64,000 bases of DNA from CAVPJW01 sp963705525 (GCA_963705525.1 CAVPJW010000006.1:1-64000), one strand, 5' to 3'. Shown: positions 19,398 to 28,580, counted from the first letter of the stretch. Notes: generated by a model not told the origin, from the letters alone. Numbers and translations are program-made.

Positions 19398-20143
19398 CGC
19401 GAGGTCTGACCAATGAAGGCCCGACCGAACGCGCCAGCGACATGGAAGTCTGGCGACGGCGTCCGGGCGTCCACCCATGTGATCCATTGAGGCTCGCGAT
19501 GACCCGCGGTGAAGTCGGCTCTGAAGAGTCCGAGTCTCCATCGGGACCCTGGCGTCAGCGGGAAGCCCAGCCCTCCCAGCGTGCTCGCAGGGAGCCTGGC
19601 TTCCACTTGATATCCACGATCGGTCGACGAAACGGCCGATCTCAGTCCGTCGAGCCGCCACGACGAGTCGAACTTTCGATAGAACCGCGCCGCGTAGTCG
19701 TGGACCGCGCCCCGCGCGCCAATCTCGATACAAAAGTACTGATCGTCTGGATCGCCCGACCAGAGAAACAACTCTACGCGATCTTGTCGATCGACATCGG
19801 GTTCTTCTCCAGTCGGAGCGGCGGCTTCGAGGGATCGATCGTCGCAGTCGAACGCGAAGATCAAGCCCTCGTCGTCCCAGAACAGCCACGCGCGCGTTGG
19901 AGACGCAGCGGTCGCGGGCTCGCCGGCGACCCCGAACTGCGACATGGCCGATGCCTTCGAATAGCACCGTTCGTTCAGCCGTCCGTCAATCGCGAACGTG
20001 CACTGCGCGCGCTCGATGATCAGGCTCGGTGTCGTGTGGGACTGCGGCGTTGATGATCCAGATCCAACGCTCGAGGCAACACCTGAAAGGTGGTGGACGA
20101 ACAGCGCGGCGAGCGCGACGAGGCTCACCGGCGCGGCTGCCAT
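19394..20143 (-). CDS. Exported CBM9-like carbohydrate-binding protein
   Basis: 249 residues with a signal peptide (MAAAPVSLVALAALFVHHL...) and one carbohydrate-binding family 9-like domain. Diagnostic segments are the opening IDGRLNERCYSKA, then ARAWLFWDDEGLIFAFDCDD-like strands (here TRAWLFWDDEGLIFAFDCDD) and the late PGSRWRLGLFRADF and WITWVDARTPSPDFHVAGAFGR. CBM9-like domains occur in extracellular xylan-degrading systems. Start ATG 20143 overlaps the end of the DUF4838 gene by 19 bp and the stop overlaps the next gene, so expression is coupled. Partnership with the DUF4838 protein in binding or cutting a polysaccharide is inferred. Confidence 0.78.
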   Translation of the reverse strand: MAAAPVSLVALAALFVHHLSGVASSVGSGSSTPQSHTTPSLIIERAQCTFAIDGRLNERCYSKASAMSQFGVAGEPATAASPTRAWLFWDDEGLIFAFDCDDRSLEAAAPTGEEPDVDRQDRVELFLWSGDPDDQYFCIEIGARGAVHDYAARFYRKFDSSWRLDGLRSAVSSTDRGYQVEARLPASTLGGLGFPLTPGSRWRLGLFRADFTAGHREPQWITWVDARTPSPDFHVAGAFGRAFIGQTSR

Positions 20144-21150
20144 GCGCTCAGTCTCCTGCCGTATTCGGCGAGGGGCGGTTCTCCATACAGGGAGACGTAC
20201 TCGCGATCGATGTACACGGCAAAGGTGGTCACGTGGCGGAGGCCGCGGCTGCCATAGGTGTCGAGATCGGCGGCGAACACACTCTCCATCCACGGCAGCT
20301 TCTCCGCAGGCTTCTTGTATCTGGAGAAGCGCGAAACATCGAGCCAGTACTCGAGCACCTGCGCTGAGTCTGCGCCGAACACGTCGAGATTCCTGTCGAG
20401 CGCCTCCAGTGCGTCCTGAAAGGACGATCCCGTCTGTTGCGCGTACGGGATGTCGTAGCGTCGGCTGATCGGCGCGTATTCGAGAAAGATGCCACGGTCC
20501 GGCTTCACCTGGCGCGGCGCCTGAAGGGTGTTCGCGTACGCGAGATGCGCGAGTCGCGCGTTGCTCTCAATCTTCCTGATCGCGCCTATCAGGTGATTTT
20601 CCATCACGAGGGCCTGATCGGAGTCCGAGAGCCCGCGGCACTTCGGACAACGGCACCACGCCTTGGCGTCGTCTCCCCACAGAAAGAATCGCCCGGTCGT
20701 CGGCTTGAGCACCTGCGAAATCGTAACGGCGTTCCGGCCGATGATGTCAAGGGCTTCGGGAGAACTGACGCACAGATTGGCATCCGGCGTCCGGACGCCT
20801 TCGTCGTTCATGCGGAAGAGATCCGGCTGGCGAGCGAACAGATCCCTCGGCAGCAACTGGCTCATCGCGTGGAGCTCGTACTCGACCTCGAGATGAAGCT
20901 CGCGGCACCGCGTGAGGAATCGAGCGCCCTCCGGCGACTGGACGAAATCCATCACCACCTGCGGCATCAGGCCGTGATGGAGCGCGATGGTCGTCAGGCC
21001 GGCGGCCTTCGCGCGATCGGGCCAGTCCGTCAGGGTCAGATCCTCCGGAATCAGGACGACGCCTCGCGTCTGAAAAAACGGACTCGCCGGCGGCGAGAGC
21101 AGGAGGACCGCGGGCAGCTTCAGAATCTCGCGCCGATGAAGGAGAGGCAC
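20125..21150 (-). CDS. DUF4838 domain protein, exported
   Basis: About 341 residues. An N-terminal basic and hydrophobic signal (LLHRREILKLPAVLLLSPP) precedes a DUF4838 core, a TIM-barrel-like domain found in putative glycoside hydrolases of soil bacteria. Characteristic segments are FFLWGDDAKAWCRCPKCRGL with CxCPxC, SDQALVMENHLIGAIRK and the late FAVYIDREYVSLYGEPPL. GTG at 21150 directly follows the TGA of the uspA gene with one base between. Likely role is attack on a plant or microbial polysaccharide outside the cytoplasm, together with the downstream CBM9-like protein; substrate unknown. Confidence 0.72.
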   Translation of the reverse strand: MPLLHRREILKLPAVLLLSPPASPFFQTRGVVLIPEDLTLTDWPDRAKAAGLTTIALHHGLMPQVVMDFVQSPEGARFLTRCRELHLEVEYELHAMSQLLPRDLFARQPDLFRMNDEGVRTPDANLCVSSPEALDIIGRNAVTISQVLKPTTGRFFLWGDDAKAWCRCPKCRGLSDSDQALVMENHLIGAIRKIESNARLAHLAYANTLQAPRQVKPDRGIFLEYAPISRRYDIPYAQQTGSSFQDALEALDRNLDVFGADSAQVLEYWLDVSRFSRYKKPAEKLPWMESVFAADLDTYGSRGLRHVTTFAVYIDREYVSLYGEPPLAEYGRRLSAWQPRR

Positions 21151-21151
21151 G

Positions 21152-21583
21152 TCAGGAAGCTGTGCGGGCCCGGAGCAGCAGCACCGGAACCTTGACGATG
21201 TGACGGACGCGGTCCACGGTGGTGCCGCGAATGAGGTCGTTGAGGAACCGGTGGCCGTGAGTGGACATCGCGATGAGATCGACGCCGGACTCTTCCGCGA
21301 CGCGGATGAGCTCGCTCGCCGGATCGCCATGAGCCAGCGCCGCATCGACGGTCAAACCTTTCGCGCGGAGCTTCTGAACGAGCTGGTCCAGATAGGCCCG
21401 GTCGTCCCGCATCTCCTCGGATTCACGGAGATTGAGATCGTCGAAGTGGCGGGCCGCGAATCCATCGGCGACGTGCACGAGCAGGAGCTTCGCGCCGGTA
21501 AGCCGCGCGAGCCCCTCCACGTGCTCGATGATCGTGCTGTCGGCGTCCGAGTGTTCGACGGCGACGAGGATGTGACTGTACAC
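21152..21583 (-). CDS. Universal stress protein UspA family
   Basis: 143-residue single-domain universal stress protein. It opens with YSHILVAVEHSDADS, continues with GAKLLLVHVADG and closes with the nucleotide-binding segment LIAMSTHGHRFLNDLIRGTT followed by VPVLLLRA, as in ATP-binding UspA members (G-2x-G-9x-G type). GTG at 21583 lies 2 bp after the mntH stop with a weak GGAG upstream. The mntH-usp pairing is common enough to suggest that the stress protein modulates or protects manganese uptake, but this is inference. Confidence 0.88.
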   Translation of the reverse strand: MYSHILVAVEHSDADSTIIEHVEGLARLTGAKLLLVHVADGFAARHFDDLNLRESEEMRDDRAYLDQLVQKLRAKGLTVDAALAHGDPASELIRVAEESGVDLIAMSTHGHRFLNDLIRGTTVDRVRHIVKVPVLLLRARTAS

Positions 21584-21585
21584 GG

Positions 21586-22938
21586 TCAGACTCCGACGAA
21601 TGTCTGATAGAGAAGCCAGGCGTTCAAGAGCGCGATGACAATCGCCACTGGCCACGCCATCGCCTTCATCCACCACGGGCTCGCGAACTCGCCCATCTTG
21701 TGCCGATCGCTCGTAAAGATTACCAGCGGGAAGACCGCGAATGGTAGCTGAAGGCTCAGGATGACCTGGCTGAGGATGAGGAGTGGCATCGTCCCCTGTT
21801 CCCCATACAGCACGACGACGATCACGGCCGGCACGATCGCGATGATGCGCGTGATCAGCCGGCGAAGCCACGGACGCAGTCGCAGGCTGAGAAATCCTTC
21901 CATCACAATCTGACCGGCCAGCGTGCCTGTCAGCGTCGCGTTCTGACCGGAGAAGAGCAGCGCGACCGCGAACAGGATGCTGGCCAGCTTGATACCCAGC
22001 AGGGGCGACAGCAGGTAGTAGGCATCGCCGATGTCGGCCACGTCTTGATGACCCGTGCCGTGAAACGTGGCGGCGGCCATGACGAGAATGGCGGCGTTGA
22101 TAAAGAGCGCCGACATGAGCGCGACCGTCGAGTCGAAGGTCGCAAACCGGATGGCTTCGCGCTTGCTTTCGGGAGAATCTCCGTAGTTGCGCGTCTGGAC
22201 GATCGACGAGTGGAGATACAGATTGTGCGGCATGACCGTCGCGCCGAGGATGCCGATGGCGATGTACAGCATCGCCGGGTCGCGGACGATGATCGTCGAC
22301 GGCACGAAGCCCCACGCCACCTCGCGCATCACCGGCTGCGCGAACCAGAGATTGATCGTGAAGCACCCGGCGATTGCGACGATGAGCGCTACGACCAGCA
22401 CTTCCACATACCGGAAGCCGCGGTGCTGGAGGTACAGCACGATGAGCACGTCGAGCGCCGTCAGGCAGACACCCCAGAGCAGCGGGATGTGGAAGAGCAG
22501 GTTGAGCGCGATGGCGGCGCCGATGACCTCCGCCAGATCGCACGCCGCGATTGCGATCTCGCAGATGATCCAGAGGGCGAAGGTCATCGGCCGCGAGTAC
22601 GAGTCGCGGCACGCCTGCGCGAGATCGCGGCCGCTGGCGATGCCCAGCCGCGCGGCGAGCGTCTGGAGCAGAATCGCCATGAGGTTGGACAGCATGATCA
22701 CGCTGAGGAGCGTGTATCCGTAGCGCGCGCCGCCGGCGAGGTCGGTTGCCCAGTTACCCGGGTCCATGTAGCCGACCGCCACGAGATACCCCGGCCCGGC
22801 AAAGGCAAAGACCTTGCGCCAGAAGCTGGCGGTGACCGGGACTGGGATCGACCGATGGACCTCGGGGAGGCTCGCGCTGTCCCGGGCCAGGCGCCAGCCC
22901 AGGGGGGTGGCCTTGGCGGGAGGGGGATCTGAGGGCAT
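21586..22938 (-). CDS. mntH: Nramp family Mn(II)/divalent metal transporter
   Basis: 450-residue inner-membrane proton-coupled divalent metal importer with about 11 helices. The DPGN metal site of helix 1 is present (GYMDPGNWATD) and the helix 6 motif MPHNLYLHSS is intact. ATG 22938 gives a 40-residue cytoplasmic N-tail before helix 1. It is first of six same-strand genes with junctions of -19 to +2 bp. A TTTTGA-N4-TCAAAA palindrome sits 22 bp upstream of the start and could be an MntR-type operator. It is expected to import Mn(II), useful for the island-encoded Fe/Mn superoxide dismutase among others. Confidence 0.93.
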   Translation of the reverse strand: MPSDPPPAKATPLGWRLARDSASLPEVHRSIPVPVTASFWRKVFAFAGPGYLVAVGYMDPGNWATDLAGGARYGYTLLSVIMLSNLMAILLQTLAARLGIASGRDLAQACRDSYSRPMTFALWIICEIAIAACDLAEVIGAAIALNLLFHIPLLWGVCLTALDVLIVLYLQHRGFRYVEVLVVALIVAIAGCFTINLWFAQPVMREVAWGFVPSTIIVRDPAMLYIAIGILGATVMPHNLYLHSSIVQTRNYGDSPESKREAIRFATFDSTVALMSALFINAAILVMAAATFHGTGHQDVADIGDAYYLLSPLLGIKLASILFAVALLFSGQNATLTGTLAGQIVMEGFLSLRLRPWLRRLITRIIAIVPAVIVVVLYGEQGTMPLLILSQVILSLQLPFAVFPLVIFTSDRHKMGEFASPWWMKAMAWPVAIVIALLNAWLLYQTFVGV

Positions 22939-22959
22939 CCGAATCAGTCTACCCCATCA

Positions 22960-22975
22960 TTTTGAATACTCAAAA
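22960..22975 (-). promoter_or_regulatory. MntR-like operator upstream of mntH
   Basis: Perfect inverted repeat TTTTGA-ATAC-TCAAAA in an AT-rich pocket of an otherwise GC-rich region, 22 bp before the mntH start. Size and TTT/AAA ends resemble binding sites of DtxR/MntR-family manganese regulators. Assignment rests on position and symmetry; no regulator gene is in the window. Confidence 0.45.
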
Positions 22976-23167
22976 TATTAATCTACCACGCTGGCAATAC
23001 CACCGGATCTCATTCATATTAGGTCTGTTTCATGACAGCAGCCTCGTCCGGTTCGACCGCCCCGGCGGCCGCCGAACGAGCGCCGGCGAGTATCGCGATG
23101 GTACTCCCGATTCCAGGGCAACCAATTCCCGCCGCGTACCGTCCAAGTCGCGACACACCGAGCCGGC

Positions 23168-25672
23168 ATGACCAACCTTCGTTACGCCATCCGCTGGCTG
23201 TTCAAGAGCCCGTTCGTCACGATCATCGCCATCCTCTCACTCGCGCTGGGGATCGGCGCGAACTCCGCCATCTTTTCGCTCTTCGACCGGATGCTGCTCG
23301 CCTCGCTTCCCATCCGCGATCCGGCGGGACTCGTCAACCTGTCGGCGCCTGGTCCGAAGCCGGGCGCAAACTGGTGTGGCCAGGCGGGTGCGTGCGATCA
23401 GGTCTTCAGCTATCCAATGTTCCGCGACCTGGAACGCGCGCAGACCGTGTTCACCGGGATCGCCGGCCACCAGTTCAACGGCGCCAATCTCGGCTACCGC
23501 GGCCAGACACTGAGCGGCCACTTCGTGCTCGTGTCGGGTTCGTACTTTCCCGTGCTTGGCGTGCGCAGTGCACTGGGGCGGGTGCTCGGACCGGATGACG
23601 ACCGCACGCCGGGCGGGCATTCTGTCGTCGTCTTGAGCCACGCGTACTGGACCGAGCATCTCGGCAGTCGAACCGACGTGCTCAACCAGACCTTGATCCT
23701 GAACGGCCAGCCCATGACCATCGTCGGCGTGACCGAGCGGAGGTTCGAAGGCACGACCCTCGGCGCGCGACCCGAGGTGTTTGCGCCCCTCTCGATGCGC
23801 GAGGTTCTGATCCCGGGTGTGAAAGCGCTCGAAAGCCGACGCACGTACTGGGTGTACCTCTTCGCGAGACTCAGGCCCCGTGGCTCCATCGACCAAGCTC
23901 AGGCGGCGATCAACATTCCGTACCATGCGATCGTGAATGACGTCGAGGCGCCGCTCCAGCAGGAGTTGAGCGCGCAGACCATGGCGCGGTTCAGGGCGAA
24001 AGAGATTCTGTTGACGCCGGGCGAGCAGGGCCAGAGCCGGGTCCGCGGAGATGTGCGTGCGCCGGTCGCCCTGCTCTTCGCGACAACGGCCATCGTGCTG
24101 CTCATTGCGTGCGCCAACATCGCGAATCTGCTGCTGGCTCGCGCCGCGGGCCGCGCCACCGAAATGGCGGTGCGGCTGTCGATCGGCGCCAGCCGCGCTC
24201 AGCTCATTGGCCAGCTTCTTCTGGAATCGTCGCTTCTGGCGCTGCTTGGCGGCGTGGCAAGCCTCGTGGTCGCCCGGTGGATGCTCGCGCTGATCGCGTC
24301 GCTTCTGCCGCCTGAAGCGGCGGCCGCTCTCCATCTGCAGCTTCAGCCGTCGGTCGTGATCTTCGCGGCGGCGGTGTCTCTGCTGACAGGGTTGCTCTTC
24401 GGTCTGTTTCCCGCGTTGCACAGCACGAGACCGGATCTGGTCTCGGCGCTCAAGAGCCAGGCCGGGCAGTCCTCGGGCGCGGGCGGCGCGGCTCGTTTTC
24501 GCACGGGCCTCGTCATCGCGCAGGTCGCCCTGTCGATGACGCTCCTGATCTCGTCGGGGCTCTTCGTCCGAAGTCTCATGAACGTCAGCCGCATCGACCT
24601 TGGATTGAATGTTGATCGCATCCTGACCTTCGGGCTCTCGCCGGAACTGAACGGCTACACACCGATGCGCTCGCGCGGGCTCTTCGAGCGCGCAGAGGCC
24701 GAGCTGGCCGCCATCCCTGGGGTCACGGGCGTCACAGTGGCGATGGTGCCGCTGATGACGGACAGCAACTGGAACATGGCCGCCTCTGTCGAGGGATTCG
24801 AGGCGGGTCCCGACACGGACCGCGTCACGAACTACAACGAAGTCGGTCCCGGCTATTTCCGCACGTTCGGCATTCCGATCATGGCCGGCCGCGAGTTCAC
24901 GCCGGCCGACGCGCTTGGCGCGCCGAAGGTCGCGATCGTCAATCAGGCCTTCGTCGAGAAGTTCAACCTCCGGCCTGGAGCCATCGGCAAGCGTCTCTCG
25001 TCAAGCTCCGGCCTGCGCGACGCGGAGCTCGACACGGAGATCGTGGGAGTGGTGCAGAACACCAAATACAGCGACATCAAGCAGCCCAGCTACCCGCTCC
25101 TCGTGCTCCCATATCGACAGGACGAAGCGCTGGGATCGGCGACGTTCTACGTCCGCACAGCGCTCGAGCCCGAATCGCTTGTCCAGACGATCACGCGCAC
25201 GGTGTCCGGACTCGATCCGAATCTCCCGCTCGAGAACATGAAGACGATGACGGAGCAGGTTCGTGACAACGTGTTTCTCGATCGCATGATCACGACGCTT
25301 GCCGGCGCGTTCGCCCTGCTGGCGACGCTCCTCGCGGCCATCGGCCTCTACGGCGTCCTCGCCTACACCGTGTCGCAGCGGACGCGGGAGTTCGGTCTCC
25401 GGATGGCGCTCGGCGCCGACGCCGGCCGCGTGCGCGGCCTCGTGCTCCGCCAGGTTGGCTGGTTGATGCTGGCGGGCGGCACGATCGGCATCGTTGCGGC
25501 GCTGATGCTCGGCCGCTCGGCGCGTTCGCTCCTGTTCGGTCTGCAGGGCGACGATCCCGTGGTCGTCCTGCTCTCAGTCGTTGCGCTCGCCATCGTCGCG
25601 TTCGGCGCCGGCTACGTTCCGGCGCGCCGGGCGTCGCAGGTCGATCCCATGAGCGCACTCCGGTACGAGTAG
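23168..25672 (+). CDS. Orphan MacB/FtsX-type ABC permease (ADOP)
   Basis: 834-residue permease of the acidobacterial duplicated orphan type. It is a tandem of two MacB-PCD plus FtsX units. The first TM opens with RYAIRWLFKSPFVTIIAILSL, followed by a large periplasmic domain, then helices LLFATTAIVLLIACANIANL. A second periplasmic domain follows and the final FtsX block holds the conserved REFGLRMALGA segment and PARRASQVDPMSALRYE end. No ATPase gene is adjacent, as is usual for this group. Probable role is export or mechanotransmission at the envelope; substrate unknown. Divergent from mntH. Confidence 0.92.
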   Translation: MTNLRYAIRWLFKSPFVTIIAILSLALGIGANSAIFSLFDRMLLASLPIRDPAGLVNLSAPGPKPGANWCGQAGACDQVFSYPMFRDLERAQTVFTGIAGHQFNGANLGYRGQTLSGHFVLVSGSYFPVLGVRSALGRVLGPDDDRTPGGHSVVVLSHAYWTEHLGSRTDVLNQTLILNGQPMTIVGVTERRFEGTTLGARPEVFAPLSMREVLIPGVKALESRRTYWVYLFARLRPRGSIDQAQAAINIPYHAIVNDVEAPLQQELSAQTMARFRAKEILLTPGEQGQSRVRGDVRAPVALLFATTAIVLLIACANIANLLLARAAGRATEMAVRLSIGASRAQLIGQLLLESSLLALLGGVASLVVARWMLALIASLLPPEAAAALHLQLQPSVVIFAAAVSLLTGLLFGLFPALHSTRPDLVSALKSQAGQSSGAGGAARFRTGLVIAQVALSMTLLISSGLFVRSLMNVSRIDLGLNVDRILTFGLSPELNGYTPMRSRGLFERAEAELAAIPGVTGVTVAMVPLMTDSNWNMAASVEGFEAGPDTDRVTNYNEVGPGYFRTFGIPIMAGREFTPADALGAPKVAIVNQAFVEKFNLRPGAIGKRLSSSSGLRDAELDTEIVGVVQNTKYSDIKQPSYPLLVLPYRQDEALGSATFYVRTALEPESLVQTITRTVSGLDPNLPLENMKTMTEQVRDNVFLDRMITTLAGAFALLATLLAAIGLYGVLAYTVSQRTREFGLRMALGADAGRVRGLVLRQVGWLMLAGGTIGIVAALMLGRSARSLLFGLQGDDPVVVLLSVVALAIVAFGAGYVPARRASQVDPMSALRYE

Positions 25673-25726
25673 CGTTCCTTGCTTGCCCTTCTGTTCACCG
25701 CCACGATAGACTGACTCTTTTGAGCC

Positions 25727-25853
25727 GGCAGATGTACCGCGGCTCGGAACCTGTGCAATCTCAGCCTACGAACCGCGTCAGGGCCGGAAGGCAGCAGCGC
25801 TAAGTAGATCCTGACATGTGCCGCAGGCCCTTCCGGGCCGCGGTAGGTCTGCC
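25727..25853 (+). ncRNA. ffs: Signal recognition particle RNA, small bacterial type
   Basis: The conserved SRP core GGCCGGAAGGCAGCAGCGC (25782-25800) is present, with the flanking GTCAGG/CCTGAC stem. Outer arms CCGCGGCTCGGAA and TTCCGGGCCGCGG pair with one mismatch, extended by GGCAGA/TCTGCC. Location just before dnaX-ybaB-recR is the classic bacterial order. Ends are set by pairing and may be off by a few bases. Confidence 0.88.
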
Positions 25854-25873
25854 AGTCGGATCGGCCCCTCCCC

Positions 25874-27592
25874 ATGACCTATCAAGTCCTCGCCCGCAAA
25901 TGGCGTCCCCAGCGCTTCGACGACATCGTCGGGCAGCCGGTCGTGACCAGGACGCTCCGGAACTCGATCGTTCTGGGGCGCATTGCGCAGGCGTTTGTTT
26001 TCGCCGGGCCTCGCGGCGTGGGCAAGACGACGAGCGCGCGCATCCTCGCGCGCGCCCTGAGCTGCATCAAGGGCCCAACACCCGATCCGTGCGGACAATG
26101 TGAGGCGTGCGTCGAGATTGCCGAGGGCCGGGACATCGACGTCCTCGAGATCGACGCCGCAACGCATACCGGAGTCGAAAATGTCCGCGAGGTGATCATT
26201 GCCGGCCTGGCCATCATGCCGGTCCGCAATCGGTACAAGGTGTTCATCATCGACGAGGTCCACCAGCTGTCCGGACCGTCCTTCAATGCGCTGCTCAAGT
26301 CCATCGAGGAGCCGCCGCCGCACGTGGTGTTCATCATGGCGACGACCGACCTCGAGAAGATTCCCGAGACGGTGCGCTCGAGATCGCAGGTCTTCGAGTT
26401 CAAGACGATCGCGTCGAAGGCGATTGCCGATCAGCTGAGGAAAATTGCAGAGGCCGAACGCATCACCATCGCCGATGACGCGCTGCACCTCATCGCCCGG
26501 AACGCGGAAGGCAGCATGCGCGACGCGCAGAGCGCCTTCGATCAGGTGATTGCGTTCGCCGGGGAGCAGGTGTCGTCGGCCGATGTGTCGGCCGTGCTGG
26601 GTCTCGTGGGCCGCGACTGGCTGCTCGATGCGGCGGCGGCCGTGGCCGCGAGCAACGCGAGCGCGGCGTTCGAGCTGGCGGATCGGGCGGTCGAGTCGGG
26701 CCACGATCTGCGTCGGCTGTGCGGCGAGCTGTCGCGCCTCGTGCGCGATTTGCTCGTCCTTTCAATCGATCGAACGAGAATCGACGACCCGGAGATTGCG
26801 TCCGAGGGCGATCGCGCGCGGCTCCTCGAGCTGGTCGAGCAGTTTTCCAGAGAGGATCTGCTCAGAGCGTTCGACGTGCTGACCGAGGCCGAGCAGGACA
26901 TCCGCTTGTCCTCGCAGCCGAGGTATCAGCTGGAGATGGCCCTGCTCCGGTTGATGTATCTGCGCAAGCTCGTGCCGATCGACAAGCTGATCGAACAGCT
27001 GGAGACCGGTGGCGCGCGAGCGCTATCCGGGCCGAGCGGACCCGCTCCGGTGAGACGGCCCGCCGGACCATCGCCGGCTCCGGCTGTCAGAAACCTCACG
27101 GCAGTACCGAATCGTCCGGCCGTCACAGCGCCTGTCGCCTCAGTGCCTGCGAGCCGTCCGACGACGGAACCACCGGCTTCGAAGCCGAGCGCACCGCCTG
27201 ACTCGGCGAAGAGCGGCAGCGATGCCCCGAGGGAGGCGTTTCTCGACGAGATCGAGCGCGGGAAGTCGGTCTTCTTCCGGATGGTCGTCGCGATGGCGCA
27301 GAAGATCGAATTCGGAGCCGAGCAGGTGGTGTTCACATTTCTCCCTGCGCACCGCGCGCAGCGCGCGCAGCTCGAGCAGCATCGCGAGTGGCTCGAGGCG
27401 GCGGCCACGCGCGCCGCCGGCAGGAAGATGCGGGTCGTCGCCGCACAGGCCGGCGCGTCAGACGATGGCGAGGCGGCCGCGCCGCCCGCCGAACACGCTC
27501 CCGATCTCAAGGCGCGGGCCATGGCCGACCCCGGCGTGCAGGCGATGCTCGAGATGTTCCCGGTGGAGATTCGGGATGTGGAGGAGATTTAG
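25874..27592 (+). CDS. dnaX: DNA polymerase III subunit gamma/tau
   Basis: 572-residue clamp-loader ATPase. It begins TYQVLARKWRPQRFDDIVGQ, with Walker A GPRGVGKTTSARILARAL (about 44-61), a zinc module of four cysteines (C68, C77, C80, C83 region: SCIKGPTPDPCGQCEAC), Walker B IIDEVHQLS, and sensor ATTDLEKIPETVRSR. The C-terminal third is a proline/serine-rich linker plus a tau-like domain. It loads the beta clamp at the replication fork. It is first of the dnaX-ybaB-recR-DUF4203 series. No frameshift signal for a gamma form was identified. Confidence 0.97.
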   Translation: MTYQVLARKWRPQRFDDIVGQPVVTRTLRNSIVLGRIAQAFVFAGPRGVGKTTSARILARALSCIKGPTPDPCGQCEACVEIAEGRDIDVLEIDAATHTGVENVREVIIAGLAIMPVRNRYKVFIIDEVHQLSGPSFNALLKSIEEPPPHVVFIMATTDLEKIPETVRSRSQVFEFKTIASKAIADQLRKIAEAERITIADDALHLIARNAEGSMRDAQSAFDQVIAFAGEQVSSADVSAVLGLVGRDWLLDAAAAVAASNASAAFELADRAVESGHDLRRLCGELSRLVRDLLVLSIDRTRIDDPEIASEGDRARLLELVEQFSREDLLRAFDVLTEAEQDIRLSSQPRYQLEMALLRLMYLRKLVPIDKLIEQLETGGARALSGPSGPAPVRRPAGPSPAPAVRNLTAVPNRPAVTAPVASVPASRPTTEPPASKPSAPPDSAKSGSDAPREAFLDEIERGKSVFFRMVVAMAQKIEFGAEQVVFTFLPAHRAQRAQLEQHREWLEAAATRAAGRKMRVVAAQAGASDDGEAAAPPAEHAPDLKARAMADPGVQAMLEMFPVEIRDVEEI

Positions 27593-27628
27593 ACGGGCTG
27601 TAGGCTACGGGCCACAGGCTCCGGCCGA

Positions 27629-27675
27629 CTGATAGCTGATCGCTAGCTGATAACTGACGACTGATAACTGATAAC
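27629..27675 (+). repeat. Short CTGATAA-type repeat tract
   Basis: Between dnaX and ybaB the sequence iterates CTGATA(A/G) and related heptamers about six times. It carries stop codons in every frame and no coding sequence. Function unknown; it may simply be a low-complexity spacer. Confidence 0.5.
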
Positions 27676-27687
27676 AACTCTTCACCT

Positions 27688-27984
27688 ATGGATATCCGCA
27701 ACATGATGAAGCAGGCGCAGCAGCTTCAGGAGAAGATGCAGCGCCAGATGAAAGAGCTCCGCATCGAGGCCACCGCCGGCGGCGGCATGGTCACCGTCGT
27801 CGTCAATGGCGCCAAGGAGATCCAGAGCCTGGTGATCGACCCCGAGGTGGTCTCCAAAGACGATGTGGAGATGCTGCAGGATCTCATCGTGGCGGCCATC
27901 AACGACGCGCACAGGAGGGTCGACGATGAGATCGGCCGGCAGATGGGCGGCATGATGGGAGGACTCAAGATTCCGGGCCTCTGA
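27688..27984 (+). CDS. ybaB: YbaB/EbfC nucleoid-associated protein
   Basis: 98-residue DNA-binding protein of the YbaB/EbfC family, a dimeric tweezer-shaped nucleoid protein. It opens with the helix MDIRNMMKQAQQLQEKMQRQ, followed by the conserved TAGGGMVTVVVNGAKEIQSL strands and a methionine/glycine C-terminal tail (GRQMGGMMGGLKIPGL). Its stop overlaps the recR start (TGATG), giving coupled translation. Confidence 0.95.
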   Translation: MDIRNMMKQAQQLQEKMQRQMKELRIEATAGGGMVTVVVNGAKEIQSLVIDPEVVSKDDVEMLQDLIVAAINDAHRRVDDEIGRQMGGMMGGLKIPGL

Positions 27985-28580
27985 TGTCTCACCCTGAACC
28001 GCTCGCCAGACTCATCGAACAGCTTCAGCGCCTGCCCGGCATCGGGGCCAAGAGCGCGCAGCGACTCGCGTTTCATATCCTGCGGACACCGCGGCAGGAA
28101 GCGGAGGAGCTCTGTGAAGCCGTCCAGCACGTCAAGGACCGCGTCACCTACTGCTCGCGCTGCCACAACATCACCGAAACGGACCCGTGCGCGTTCTGCA
28201 CGAGCACCACGCGCGATCACAAGGTGATCTGCGTCGTGGAGGAGCCGCAGAACGTGACCGTCATCGAGAAGACGCGCGACTTCAAGGGCGTGTATCACGT
28301 GTTGATGGGTGCGCTGTCGCCGCTCCAGGGCGTGGGTCCAGACGATCTGCAGATCAAGAGCCTGCTGTCGAGGGTGGGGGAGGGCGGGCTTGTCGAGATC
28401 ATCCTGGCGACGAATCCGACCGTGGAGGGCGAAGCGACCGCGATCTATCTAGCTCGCCTCATCAAACCGCTCGGCGTCAAGGTGACGCGCATCGCGATGG
28501 GCGTGCCCGTCGGTGGCGATCTCGAGTACGCGGACGAAGTCACGGTGCACAAGGCGCTCGAGGGACGCCGCGAAGTGTGA
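27984..28580 (+). CDS. recR: Recombination mediator protein RecR
   Basis: 198-residue RecR, which with RecO/RecF loads RecA at gapped DNA. Helix-hairpin-helix LQRLPGIGAKSAQRLAFHIL, C4 zinc finger CSRCHNITETDPCAFC, then a Toprim domain starting VICVVEEPQNVTVIEKT and ending with the GGDLEYADEVTVHKALEGRR segment. Length and domain order are canonical. The stop overlaps the start of the following membrane-protein gene. Confidence 0.97.
   Translation: MSHPEPLARLIEQLQRLPGIGAKSAQRLAFHILRTPRQEAEELCEAVQHVKDRVTYCSRCHNITETDPCAFCTSTTRDHKVICVVEEPQNVTVIEKTRDFKGVYHVLMGALSPLQGVGPDDLQIKSLLSRVGEGGLVEIILATNPTVEGEATAIYLARLIKPLGVKVTRIAMGVPVGGDLEYADEVTVHKALEGRREV

Noticed and set aside
25874..27592. dnaX internal frameshift for a short gamma form
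   Set aside because: I did not find an A-rich slippery run with a following stop in the -1 frame.
27629..27675. CRISPR-like short repeats
   Set aside because: Units are 7 bases with no spacers of regular length; no cas gene in the window.
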